Assembly: GCF_020687825.1 (NCBI RefSeq)
Contig: NZ_JAJEWP010000006.1
Location: 1-64,000, forward strand
DNA from: Fluctibacter halophilus
Lineage (GTDB): Bacteria > Pseudomonadota > Gammaproteobacteria > Enterobacterales > Alteromonadaceae
Direction: 5' to 3'
Length of the DNA stretch: 64,000 nt
The translations under genes and the position numbers were made by a program. Below are positions 1 to 7,698 of this stretch, piece by piece. Positions within the stretch are counted from its first letter, which is position 1. Each line of letters begins with the position of its first letter. The notes beneath the pieces were generated by a model. It saw only the letters and a list, made by a program, of their open reading frames with translations, searched no databases and was not told the DNA's origin.

Positions 1-32
1 TTCCTCACTGCGTTCGTTATTTTAGCCAACAA

Positions 33-53
33 TTAAAAGCCCCTGAATGGGGC
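33..53 (-). terminator. Rho-independent terminator, minus strand
   Basis: Five-base GC stem GCCCC/GGGGC with a five-base loop. On the minus strand it is followed by TTTTAATT, so it would end transcripts coming leftward from the Lrp-type gene. It lies about 135 bases beyond that gene's stop codon. Confidence 0.6.
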
Positions 54-102
54 GTTAACAGTCTGCTATTCACCCAAAGCCCCCATTCACTTTTGAGCTA
101 AC

Positions 103-125
103 CACCGTCCACTACTGGCACTTAG
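103..125. repeat. Copy 1 of a 23-base intergenic motif
   Basis: CACCGTCCACTACTGGCAC followed by one variable base and TAGC. The same string with a single mismatch occurs at 58563-58585, also in gene-free DNA. This suggests a dispersed intergenic repeat of which only a short core is shared here. Confidence 0.5.
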
Positions 126-188
126 CGTTCTTCCCACCATCAGTCACTGGTCGTCCGCTCTATCGCATTGCCCCGTGAAAATCGATAG

Positions 189-650
189 CTAGCCTTGCCG
201 TTGCGGCAACAGCGGAGGCTGTCTGACATCAAACAACGAGGATTTAATGATCGAAGTGTGGGTTTCCGCAAGGTCATGAAGCTCGCGCAGGATGTCATCC
301 AGTTCGGCAACATCCACCAGTGCCAGTTTGGCAACGAAGCAATCCTCTCCGGTCACCCGATCACAGGACATGAAGCGAGGTTGTTGTTGGATCATTCGCT
401 CTACCGTGTGCAATTGACCACTGCGAGGTTTGACCCGCACCAATGCCTGCAGGGAATAACCGAGTTCGCGTAGATCAAGTCGCACACCAAACCCGCTAAT
501 CACCCCTTGCTCTTTCAATCGGCGCACCCGTTCACCCACGGCCGGGCCGGACAACCCGATCTGCTTGCCGATATCAGCAAAACTGGCGCGAGCGTCCGCA
601 TCCAGCGATGAGAGAATGGCGGTGTCTAAATGGTCGAGGCGTTTGGTCAT
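189..650 (-). CDS. Lrp/AsnC family transcriptional regulator
   Basis: A 153-residue protein of normal length for the Lrp/AsnC family. An N-terminal helix-turn-helix covers about residues 5-55 (LDTAILSSLDADARASFADI, then GLSGPAVGERVRRLKEQGVI). The RAM ligand-binding domain follows, including the GEDCFVAKL strand. Proteins of this family sense amino acids and often control a divergent gene; here that is the PhzF-like gene starting at 879. A dyad just upstream of its start could be its own operator. The effector cannot be read from the sequence. Confidence 0.9.
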   Translation of the reverse strand: MTKRLDHLDTAILSSLDADARASFADIGKQIGLSGPAVGERVRRLKEQGVISGFGVRLDLRELGYSLQALVRVKPRSGQLHTVERMIQQQPRFMSCDRVTGEDCFVAKLALVDVAELDDILRELHDLAETHTSIIKSSLFDVRQPPLLPQRQG

Positions 651-661
651 CTTGCATCACC

Positions 662-683
662 AATGATGAATTTATTAATCATT
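662..683. promoter_or_regulatory. AT-rich dyad, candidate Lrp-type operator
   Basis: AATGAT and ATCATT form a perfect inverted repeat around an AT-rich centre, 12 bases upstream of the regulator's start codon. AT-rich imperfect dyads beside the gene are typical of autoregulated Lrp/AsnC genes. The assignment is inferred. Confidence 0.4.
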
Positions 684-747
684 AGCATAATCTGATCAAT
701 AGCGACAATTCAAATGCAGGTGAGCAAAACAACCTTTCATATCACAG

Positions 748-776
748 TGAATTAACCGAACAGGCAAACGTATAAT
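748..776 (+). promoter_or_regulatory. Candidate promoter of the PhzF-like gene
   Basis: A consensus -10 hexamer TATAAT at 771-776 points toward the PhzF-like gene. The -35 region 17 bases upstream (TGAATT) is a poor match, which would suit an activated promoter. It lies in the divergent region next to the Lrp-type gene. Confidence 0.35.
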
Positions 777-878
777 AAACCTACATTTAATCACTCATCA
801 CCCATGTACCCTGGCTATTGAGGAACCATTGGCTGAGCGGTAGCGAGGGTGATCAGACAGCAAGACAAGGATAAAGAC

Positions 879-1724
879 ATGCGTATTGCAAAAATTGCCG
901 CCTTTAGTCACAACCGTACCGGTGGCAACCCCGCTGGCGTTGTACTGCTAGACACGCCGTTGACGGATCAGGAGATGGCGCGTATTGCCGCCGACCTCGG
1001 CTATTCAGAAACCGCCTTTGCCGTGGCACAAGACGGGTCAACACTCGCATGGCGTGTGCGTTATTTTTCACCTCAATCTGAAGTGCCGTTTTGCGGTCAT
1101 GCGACCATAGCGTTAGGTGCCGCGCTGGGTGAACAGTATGGAAAAGGTCAATATGATCTAACCCTCAATGATGCAGCGATCAGTGTACATGCTCAGCATA
1201 CTGATGGGGGCTACACAGCTACCCTGACCTCGCCACCGACCCACAGTCGCCCGCTGACGGCTGACGAACGTGCGGAAGCAATGTCCTTGTTTGAACTCAG
1301 CGAAATTGATTTCGACCCTCGCCTTGCACCCGCCCGTATACACGGTGGCTCGGACCATATTGTGCTACCACTGCGCAATCGGGAACGGTTGTCACAGATG
1401 CACTACCGTTTGGCGGATGGCAAGGCGATAATGGACCGTCATGGTCTGGTCACCATCATGCTCGTGACCATCGAAGATAACCATACCTTTGATGTGCGCA
1501 ATGCGTTCGCCTCCGGCGGTGTATTCGAAGACCCGGCGACCGGCGCCGCGGCAGCCGCGTTTGCCGGTTACCTGCGCGATGTTAACTGGGAACACGGCGG
1601 GCACATCACCCTACACCAGGGCCACGACATGGGTCACCCCTCGCTGATCAAGGTTCAACTCAGTGACGAAAAAGGCAGTCCGGTTTCAGTTTCAGGTGCG
1701 ACGCGCAGCATTACTGACGATTAG
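879..1724 (+). CDS. PhzF family isomerase/epimerase-like protein
   Basis: Belongs to the PhzF/DapF fold (trans-2,3-dihydro-3-hydroxyanthranilate isomerase-like). The family glutamate is present in GYSETAFAV (about residue 44). The conserved glycine segments FCGHATIALGAAL and DPATGAAAAAF close the active site. An upstream GTG at 849 extends the frame by ten residues, but AAGGAT directly before the ATG at 879 and the family-like start MRIAKIAAF favour 879. No phenazine genes are nearby, so this is a generic PhzF homologue of unknown substrate, probably controlled by the divergent Lrp regulator. Confidence 0.85.
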   Translation: MRIAKIAAFSHNRTGGNPAGVVLLDTPLTDQEMARIAADLGYSETAFAVAQDGSTLAWRVRYFSPQSEVPFCGHATIALGAALGEQYGKGQYDLTLNDAAISVHAQHTDGGYTATLTSPPTHSRPLTADERAEAMSLFELSEIDFDPRLAPARIHGGSDHIVLPLRNRERLSQMHYRLADGKAIMDRHGLVTIMLVTIEDNHTFDVRNAFASGGVFEDPATGAAAAAFAGYLRDVNWEHGGHITLHQGHDMGHPSLIKVQLSDEKGSPVSVSGATRSITDD

Positions 1725-1807
1725 GCAGTGCAAGGTGCATAAACGCCCGTAATCCGCTATGGTTGCGGGCGCAGGCTGAAGACGAATAACTCGGGAGGAT
1801 CAGGCTG

Positions 1808-2638
1808 ATGGTCGGATTGATTGGCGTGGTGGTGGTTGGCGCAGTGCTGTTGTGTTTATTGCGCCTGCGTGATCGTCATGACGACAGCCGGGCCTGGGCA
1901 AGGTTGGCCAGCCTGCAGCCCAAACTACCTGCTCGATTTAACCCGGCGATGCTGGCGACACAAGCAGAGCCGGTGCAGCGCTTTTTCAACTATATGATCG
2001 GCCCTGATGCGCCCTTGTATACGGTGGCTGAAATCCACATGCAGGGCCAGTTCAGCCTGGGCAGTAAAGCCAACCCCGACTACAAAGCGATGCGCGCAAA
2101 GCAACTGCTGGCCGCGCCTGCAGGGTTTATCTGGCAACTGGTGTTGCCAACCGGGCTGAGAGTGTCGGGTTCCGACACCGAGCGTTGGACCCGCTTTCGT
2201 CTGCTTGAATTATTACCCGTGGCGCGCCTGGGTGGCGACCCCGACCACACACTGTCGGCCTATGGCCGCTACATTGCAGAAGCGATCATCTGGTCTCCGG
2301 CAGCGGTATTACCCGGCGCGGATGTGATTTGGGAGGCCATTAATGACCACCAGATCCGCGTCACTGTAAGCCATGAGGGATTACGCCAAACCGTCAACAT
2401 TGACATTGCAGCTGACGGCGCTCCGCAAACCATCACCTTCTTACGCTGGTCCAATGCCAATGCGCAAAAGATCTTCACCTGGCAACCTTTTGGGGCGTAT
2501 CTGAGTGATTTTCGCGAGGTCTGCGGTTATCGATTACCTCACTACGTTGAAGCCGGCAACCTGTTCGGCACAGAGCAGTATTTCCCGTTTTACAAAGCGC
2601 AGGTTACCTCGATAGCCTTTCCGACCCGGTCATCCTGA
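1808..2638 (+). CDS. Membrane-anchored DUF6544/DUF6920-like protein
   Basis: 276 residues. One N-terminal membrane helix (about 3-20, GLIGVVVVGAVLLCLL) is followed by a soluble domain. The segments PVQRFFNYMIGPDAPLYTV and APAGFIWQLVLP resemble a family of uncharacterised proteins I know as DUF6544/DUF6920. A good site GGGAGG precedes the ATG. It follows the PhzF-like gene by 83 bases with an inverted repeat (CGCCCG/CGGGCG) between them, so co-transcription is possible. No enzymatic motif was recognised. Confidence 0.65.
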   Translation: MVGLIGVVVVGAVLLCLLRLRDRHDDSRAWARLASLQPKLPARFNPAMLATQAEPVQRFFNYMIGPDAPLYTVAEIHMQGQFSLGSKANPDYKAMRAKQLLAAPAGFIWQLVLPTGLRVSGSDTERWTRFRLLELLPVARLGGDPDHTLSAYGRYIAEAIIWSPAAVLPGADVIWEAINDHQIRVTVSHEGLRQTVNIDIAADGAPQTITFLRWSNANAQKIFTWQPFGAYLSDFREVCGYRLPHYVEAGNLFGTEQYFPFYKAQVTSIAFPTRSS

Positions 2639-2647
2639 CTTGGCGCC

Positions 2648-3187
2648 TCAGTCTGGCGCGTCGAGACGGGCCAGGTATTCCGATCGCAACAGGGAGTACA
2701 TGATCAAATCAACCTGACGACCATTGAACTGTCGCGCGCCGCGCAGCGTCCCTTCACGGCGAAAGCCGCAGCGCTCAAGAATGTGTGCGGACACGTCATT
2801 GCCGTCAACAATCACAGCCTGCAGACGGGCGAACGGGGTCGATTCAAAAAACAGTTTTGTCAATAACGACAGTGCTTCACGGGCATAGCCACGACCCCGG
2901 TGGCCGCTGAAAATGCGGTAGTACAGTTCACGCCCGTCCATGTAATGGGCCGCTTTAAACAGGCCGGCTTCTCCGACCAACTGTCCCTGCACATCTTCGA
3001 TCACCAACTTGCCACTGTGATCGTGCCAGAAACCGTGTTCGGCAAAGGCTTGTTGAAAAGACACTTCAGAAACAACCGCCAAAGGCATGTACTCACCGGC
3101 GTCAGTGTAGTCATTTGCCAGCGCATACAATGGATCTAGATCAGACGCTCTGACCGTTCGCAGGCGGATTTTCTGTCCTTGCAACAT
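2648..3187 (-). CDS. GNAT acetyltransferase, RimJ/RimL-like
   Basis: A 179-residue GNAT-fold enzyme expected to move acetyl from acetyl-CoA to an amine. The acetyl-CoA loop is in FSGHRGRGYAREALSLL (about residues 93-110). The C-terminal part VSAHILERCGFRREGTLRGA is typical of RimJ/RimL-type enzymes, which acetylate protein N-termini or small molecules. It lies just downstream of the HxlR-type gene on the same strand and may share its transcript. The substrate is not predictable. Confidence 0.85.
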   Translation of the reverse strand: MLQGQKIRLRTVRASDLDPLYALANDYTDAGEYMPLAVVSEVSFQQAFAEHGFWHDHSGKLVIEDVQGQLVGEAGLFKAAHYMDGRELYYRIFSGHRGRGYAREALSLLTKLFFESTPFARLQAVIVDGNDVSAHILERCGFRREGTLRGARQFNGRQVDLIMYSLLRSEYLARLDAPD

Positions 3188-3218
3188 CGGGAGTCCCTCT
3201 TATCGTGGCCAGCCAGGC

Positions 3219-3752
3219 CTACGGCTCTTGTTCCTGCTGATCCAACAGGCGTCCATACAACATTTTGTCCACATCGCTCATGGCGTCGCGGGCACACTTT
3301 TTTACGATCCCCGGGCCCACTTTTAATGTCGTGTTGTCCAGGCTCAGAGGCTTGCCACAGCAGGAGCAACACAAGCGCGGATTAGCCACCTCACCACACT
3401 CGGTATGCACATATTCGACCGGCACACCGTCATGATCGCACACCCACTTGTCGCCCCACTGGGTGATGGTGATCATCACCGGGTACAAATCCAGGCCCTT
3501 CTCTGTCAGCCGGTATTCATAGCGGTTGTAGCGCTCATCGTAGAGGTGCTTAAACACGATTTCTTCTTCAATCAGGCGATTCAGGCGGTCCGTGAGGCGA
3601 TGCTTGGTGATCCCCAGTGATTGCTGAATATCCGAAAAACGTCGAATACCCAAAAACAGCTGGCGAACAATCAATAACGTCCATCGATCACCGAAGATGG
3701 ATGTGGCTTTGGCAATCGAACAAGTCTGGGCACTGATGTCATCCCAACGCAT
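3219..3752 (-). CDS. HxlR family transcriptional regulator
   Basis: Start set at 3752 (MRWDDISAQ): AGGAG lies seven bases upstream, and the longer frame from 3812 would run through the operator region. The protein has 177 residues. The winged-helix domain (about 10-100) shows CSIAKATSIFGDRWTLLIV and LGITKHRLTDRLNRL, which are hallmark HxlR sequences. An unusual cysteine-rich tail (CGE, then RLCCSCCGKPL, near 135-150) could bind metal or sense redox state, which is inferred. It faces a small secreted-protein gene, and two repeated dyads sit in the shared promoter region. Confidence 0.9.
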   Translation of the reverse strand: MRWDDISAQTCSIAKATSIFGDRWTLLIVRQLFLGIRRFSDIQQSLGITKHRLTDRLNRLIEEEIVFKHLYDERYNRYEYRLTEKGLDLYPVMITITQWGDKWVCDHDGVPVEYVHTECGEVANPRLCCSCCGKPLSLDNTTLKVGPGIVKKCARDAMSDVDKMLYGRLLDQQEQEP

Positions 3753-3791
3753 GGTCGCACTCCTGAAATAAAACGTTAATGATGATTTTAC

Positions 3792-3819
3792 TTGACAGGT
3801 TCCATTTTGCAACCATAAT
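3792..3819 (+). promoter_or_regulatory. Sigma-70 promoter of the small exported protein
   Basis: Perfect -35 TTGACA at 3792-3797 and -10 CATAAT at 3814-3819, spaced 16 bases, reading toward the gene at 3858. The spacer is filled by the first HxlR-type dyad. Confidence 0.65.
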
Positions 3820-3839
3820 TAGGGTTCCATTATGAAACT
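3798..3839. promoter_or_regulatory. Tandem HxlR-type operator sites
   Basis: Two related dyads: GGTTCCATTTTGCAACC (3798-3814) and GGTTCCATTATGAAACT (3823-3839). Their starts are 25 bases apart. The first occupies the -35/-10 spacer and the second covers the expected transcription start, a layout that would give tight repression. Binding by the divergently encoded HxlR protein is inferred. Confidence 0.6.
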
Positions 3840-3857
3840 ATAGTAAGAGGAAACATC

Positions 3858-4229
3858 ATGAGCCTTATCATTACCGCAGGACTCATCAGCGCGCTTATGA
3901 CAGCACCCCAGTCTGTCCCCGCACATGCGACGCTCAGTCAGTCGACCCTTAAGCAGCAAGCTGTCAGCATGTGCTCACAAGCCGCCACCGACGTGTATGG
4001 CGAAGATGCCATCGTCGGCGTTCGCCAACACGTCGAGTGGCAGCGTTCGCCCAGTCGTCTGGCATGGCACAATGGTTTAAACGCGAAAGTCAGAATGGTA
4101 TTGAGGGTGGATGAGCAGACACTGGCACGGGTTGAATGTGGCGTTGATCAGCGCGCCCAGATCAGCCTGTCTACGCTGACCACAACAGCTCAGGACAGCC
4201 ACGAACTGTTCGCCAATACCCAACAATGA
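3858..4229 (+). CDS. Small exported protein of unknown function
   Basis: 123 residues. The hydrophobic N-terminus (SLIITAGLISALM) followed by PAHATLSQ looks like a Sec signal peptide cleaved near residue 25. Two cysteines remain in the mature part (SMCSQAATD and ARVECGVDQ), which could form a disulphide in the periplasm. AGAGGAAACATC gives a good ribosome site. I do not recognise the family. Its promoter is overlaid by the HxlR-type dyads, so it is probably the main target of that regulator. Confidence 0.65.
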   Translation: MSLIITAGLISALMTAPQSVPAHATLSQSTLKQQAVSMCSQAATDVYGEDAIVGVRQHVEWQRSPSRLAWHNGLNAKVRMVLRVDEQTLARVECGVDQRAQISLSTLTTTAQDSHELFANTQQ

Positions 4230-4250
4230 CAGGTCAATCATGGTTGCGAA

Positions 4251-4302
4251 GTACCAGAAAGGTTGCACCCGTTTGTCAGAATCCTGCAACCTTTCTGAGT
4301 AC
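4251..4302. terminator. Long hairpin between convergent genes
   Basis: AGAAAGGTTGCA at 4256-4267 pairs perfectly with 4285-4296, and GTAC ends at 4251 and 4299 extend the stem past a small bulge. The hairpin sits between two converging genes and probably ends both transcripts. There is no clear T-run, so termination strength is uncertain. Confidence 0.55.
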
Positions 4303-4316
4303 CACCGCGACCAGGG

Positions 4317-5561
4317 TTAACCGGATGGCATACTGTATCCCGCGATCGTTGTCGCTTGCAGGCTCAAACAGCCACGCTTTTCAAGGCAAAGGGCATGGTT
4401 GCCTGGCGTATTGGTTATGGACAGCCAGGCATCGGTACTGATATCCGGGGTCGACTGGCCATTCAACGTAGTAACAATATCACCGGCCTGAACACCTGCA
4501 GCACTGGCAGGCAGGTTTGGCATCACGTAACGTACAATGAAACGACCATCAGACAGTTTACGCAGTTCCAAACCGAGTAGATTGAAGCGACTTTGAAACG
4601 GCGTTTGTTGCGAAGACGTGCGCAAAATCATTTGCTCACTGAAATAATCGATGATGGTGGTGTAATGTCCCAACAAGGCACTGCCAATGACCCACAATTC
4701 GTCTTCATCCTCGGTCTCAATCAGGTGCGTGCGCAAATTGTTTACCTCAAGCGTCCCCAGACGCAATCCCTCCAGACGCATGCGTTGATGCTCCGCCAGA
4801 CCACTCAGGCCAAAGTCACCGCCCTGCACCGTGACGCCGGGGTCTATGTCTCGGTTGCGTAAATACAACGCACTGAGTTTGAGCACATGCCGACTGCCGG
4901 TATCAATCAGGATCGGCTCTTTGCGCCACTGTCCGTCACCTACATTAAATTCGGCATCCACGCTGATCCGGGTCATAAAGGTATCCAATGGCAGGGCCAC
5001 ATCACCCGACTCAACCTCGACCGGGGTATTGGCAACAGTGATACGCCGCTGTTGCTTTTCAAACGTCCAGCGGAAGTGCCGCAGGACATCGTAGCCCAAC
5101 ACGCCGTCAAAAATGACTTCTCTGGGATCGGCAAAATACGGCGTTGAACCGACAGGAATGTAAGCAAGGTTGAGTTTTTCCATCTGGAAAGGGCCAAAAT
5201 CAACGCTATCCACCTGGGTCTGATAAGCACGGGAACCTTGTTCATCTCCCCATCCGCTCATTGGCAATTCAAACCCCGCTTGGAGTCCTAATGCACGTAC
5301 CCTTGGGGAATCTGTCAGGATCGAAATCGACGCACCGGTGTCGATCAAAAAGCGAAAGCCGTCAATGCCGTTGATCGCGATATCAATGTAAGGTTTTTCC
5401 CCTTCGTAGTGCGCTTTCAGGGCAACCTCAGACGCCGAAGCGGTCCATCGTGGCTCGATATCATCATTGGCACTGCGCATTTTGAGGGCATTGATCACGC
5501 CACATCCACTCACCAGCGTCAGCACTATGCCAACGCATAAAAGCTGGCCCATGCTGTTCAT
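4317..5561 (-). CDS. Lipoprotein two-lobed aspartic protease with PDZ domain
   Basis: 414 residues. A lipobox LVSGC puts the lipidated cysteine at residue 20. Two retropepsin-like lobes each carry the catalytic triplet: FLIDTGAS (Asp 74) and ILIDTGSRHV (Asp 220). A C-terminal PDZ domain (about 335-400) includes SAAGVQAGDIVTTLNGQ. Bilobed bacterial retropepsin-like proteins are known, but lipid anchoring plus two DTG motifs plus PDZ is a distinctive arrangement suggesting an envelope protease that recognises C-termini or membrane partners. The ATG overlaps the stop of the upstream PfpI-like gene by four bases, so the two are translationally coupled. Confidence 0.85.
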   Translation of the reverse strand: MNSMGQLLCVGIVLTLVSGCGVINALKMRSANDDIEPRWTASASEVALKAHYEGEKPYIDIAINGIDGFRFLIDTGASISILTDSPRVRALGLQAGFELPMSGWGDEQGSRAYQTQVDSVDFGPFQMEKLNLAYIPVGSTPYFADPREVIFDGVLGYDVLRHFRWTFEKQQRRITVANTPVEVESGDVALPLDTFMTRISVDAEFNVGDGQWRKEPILIDTGSRHVLKLSALYLRNRDIDPGVTVQGGDFGLSGLAEHQRMRLEGLRLGTLEVNNLRTHLIETEDEDELWVIGSALLGHYTTIIDYFSEQMILRTSSQQTPFQSRFNLLGLELRKLSDGRFIVRYVMPNLPASAAGVQAGDIVTTLNGQSTPDISTDAWLSITNTPGNHALCLEKRGCLSLQATTIAGYSMPSG

Positions 5562-6640
5562 AGCGAACCTCCCTGTGCCAGCCCATTGATGCGGCTAAGC
5601 AGTCGAATCACCCCGACGGTATTGCCCAAATCGCCTTGCATGATGCCCAGAATGGCATGCACCGCAATCAGCTCTTTTTTAAGCCGCAAACCAGCCTTTA
5701 TACGTTGCTCCGCTTCCACCACAGCAGCTTCCAGCCCCAGATGGTGATAGGCCAGCAGAACATCCACGGCATGCTCCTCGTCGGTGCGCTCGCGGGCAAC
5801 CGGCGTATAGCCCAATGATGCGACAACCTCTTCGGCAAGGGCCCATACGGACCAGGGGTTTTGTCCGGTCAGCAGACGATCATCGATGGCTATCTGGGCG
5901 AGATAGTCTGGGCCTGTTACCACCTCAGCTTGCTGCTGTGACAACTTGGTTTCGAGCAGAAACGGAAAAATCTCTTGTGCATCGCTTATTAGCAGCAGCT
6001 CTTCACTGTTGGTAAAGGCACTGACCCGTTTGTCGGCAACCAGCGGTGTACCGTCAGAAAGGGTCACGTTCACCAGCGCAGCGGGCCCATGACAGACACC
6101 GGATACCACATTACCCTGCTCATAAAGCTGGCGTATCAGTGTCTGTAGGTGTGGGTTGTCGGGAAAGTCGAACATTGCGCCTTTACCGCCAACGAAAAAC
6201 ACCGCGCGATACCGTGAGGCATCCAGCGTCGACACCGGCATGCTGTTACGCACTTTTTGTTGTGCCTGGTCGTCATTTAAAAACGCATAGTCAAAATCAC
6301 CCATATCGTCAGCATCAATCACCGCCGGCGGTGTGCCGCCCAAAATGCTGGCGATCTCAACCGCAAAGCCATTGGCGCTGAACACGTAATAGGCCCGGGC
6401 GAGTTCCGACAGTTCATAGCCGGTTGGCTTATCGCTATTGCCCATCACATCCGTGCTGGTCAGGACCATCAGGATAGTGCCGCGGGTCGCGGGCATGGCA
6501 TTGGCAATGTAGGGAATGTGTGCGGGCATGATATCCGGATTGGCGCGGACATCTCCCTCGATAGACTGTATCAGCCATTGAAAGCCACTGAACGCGGCAA
6601 TGATGAGGGCAAGGATCACCCCCAGTATGATTTTCCACAT
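5558..6640 (-). CDS. Membrane-anchored DJ-1/PfpI family protein
   Basis: 360 residues, longer than the usual DJ-1/PfpI proteins of about 190-230. An N-terminal membrane helix (about 3-24) is followed by the class-I glutamine amidotransferase-like domain. Its nucleophile elbow is VVSGVCHGPAAL (Cys 183, His 184), and an acidic partner may be Glu 76 or Glu 79 in GYELSEL. The last 100 residues are a helical extension. Family members include glyoxalase III, deglycase and chaperone-type proteins. The coupled downstream protease gene suggests joint work at the envelope. A hairpin overlaps its Shine-Dalgarno sequence. Confidence 0.8.
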   Translation of the reverse strand: MWKIILGVILALIIAAFSGFQWLIQSIEGDVRANPDIMPAHIPYIANAMPATRGTILMVLTSTDVMGNSDKPTGYELSELARAYYVFSANGFAVEIASILGGTPPAVIDADDMGDFDYAFLNDDQAQQKVRNSMPVSTLDASRYRAVFFVGGKGAMFDFPDNPHLQTLIRQLYEQGNVVSGVCHGPAALVNVTLSDGTPLVADKRVSAFTNSEELLLISDAQEIFPFLLETKLSQQQAEVVTGPDYLAQIAIDDRLLTGQNPWSVWALAEEVVASLGYTPVARERTDEEHAVDVLLAYHHLGLEAAVVEAEQRIKAGLRLKKELIAVHAILGIMQGDLGNTVGVIRLLSRINGLAQGGSL

Positions 6641-6649
6641 AACGTATCT

Positions 6650-6668
6650 CCTGCTTGGTACAAGCAGG
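6650..6668 (-). promoter_or_regulatory. Hairpin overlapping the Shine-Dalgarno of the PfpI-like gene
   Basis: CCTGCTTG and CAAGCAGG form a perfect 8-base stem with a 3-base loop. On the minus strand the 3' arm contains the first three bases of the AGGAG ribosome site (6648-6652). It could partly hide the site in RNA, or be a protein operator in DNA. Confidence 0.45.
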
Positions 6669-6744
6669 CTACGTCAGGCAATGTAACCGGAATGTCAAAT
6701 ACAGGAAAGAGACCGACTCAGGAGATGCTTTTTGGCCGCGCTGA

Positions 6745-7590
6745 TTAAATCAGCTCTCGGGGAAACTCACTCATGCTTTTGTTCAGCCAGCGGGCATCAA
6801 ACAACAGTTCTTCGACCTTGGATTGGGCATTGGCCATTTGCCGATCGGTCATTTTCTCGTGCAACTGAAAATAGTCGGCATTGATCTCCGCCCGCTCCTT
6901 ATCTCTGGCGCTGTATAGCCCTTGCCAGATGGCAGCTTTGTGGAAATCTTCCTTGCGGATGTAGTACTCGATGTAGAACTCATACACCTTGGGTTCGATG
7001 TCCGCGATGACGGTTGCGTTAGCAAGCACTTTGCGCGCATAGTCGCGCGCCTTTTCCAGGTCGTGACGGGCCGCTTCATACATCATCGCAATGTACACGT
7101 CTGGGTGTATGGACTCCGCCATTTCCACACCGTTTTTGATCGACTCGAGGTAATCGTCATTCTGGGTGTTCTGCCACAACCACAAATTGATTTCCGGCCG
7201 TACCAACGAACGGGTGTCAGCCATGATATCCCGCTGTATTTCAGGTATTTTTCGGATTGTCGAAACCTGTGACTGTTTGTCTTTTTTGTTGCGCACGTTC
7301 TCCGACACGTATGCATCCTCAAGACATAATCGGTACTTCTCAAGGGTCTTAAGAGCATTGTAAGCATTCAATGAGGAGAGGGTTTCATGGTGTTGGGCAA
7401 CGGCGCGAATGGTGTCGTTTTTCTGGATCCCGCACAGTGCACCACTGTGTGTCGCATCACACACTTCCGGGTACTTCTCACAAATTTTCCAGATGGAGCT
7501 CTCGGCCACGCTCTGTTTCTGACATGCCGATAATAAAAGGGTCATCGACAGAACCACCCATATCCCGAACCGTTTACGCTCACCAACCAC
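6745..7590 (-). CDS. Lipoprotein, DUF2989-like
   Basis: 281 residues from a GTG start. LLLSACQKQ near residue 22 is a lipobox, so a lipid-anchored envelope protein is expected. The mature N-terminal segment has paired cysteines (WKICEKYPEVCDATHSGALC). It resembles the DUF2989 lipoproteins of Vibrio and Shewanella relatives, which have no established function; this match is from memory. The C-terminal two-thirds is helical and repeat-like (MYEAARHDLEKARDYARKVL), similar to TPR-type scaffolds. Confidence 0.6.
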   Translation of the reverse strand: MVGERKRFGIWVVLSMTLLLSACQKQSVAESSIWKICEKYPEVCDATHSGALCGIQKNDTIRAVAQHHETLSSLNAYNALKTLEKYRLCLEDAYVSENVRNKKDKQSQVSTIRKIPEIQRDIMADTRSLVRPEINLWLWQNTQNDDYLESIKNGVEMAESIHPDVYIAMMYEAARHDLEKARDYARKVLANATVIADIEPKVYEFYIEYYIRKEDFHKAAIWQGLYSARDKERAEINADYFQLHEKMTDRQMANAQSKVEELLFDARWLNKSMSEFPRELI

Positions 7591-7698
7591 TGACCATCGT
7601 TCCCAAAGTCACCTAAAAAGTATGACTCAAAAATAGCCTGTCAGCGTTCACTAGTCCAGCCTGTTCCCGTTACGGCGTGTATCTTCCAGCAATCCGGC

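Noticed and set aside
33-60. Possible integron attC-like site at the left end
   Set aside because: GTTAACA does not fit the attC core GTTRRRY and no integrase or cassette array is present. The hairpin is better explained as a terminator.
849-1724. Phenazine biosynthesis role for the PhzF-like protein
   Set aside because: No other phz genes are present. PhzF homologues are widespread without phenazine synthesis.
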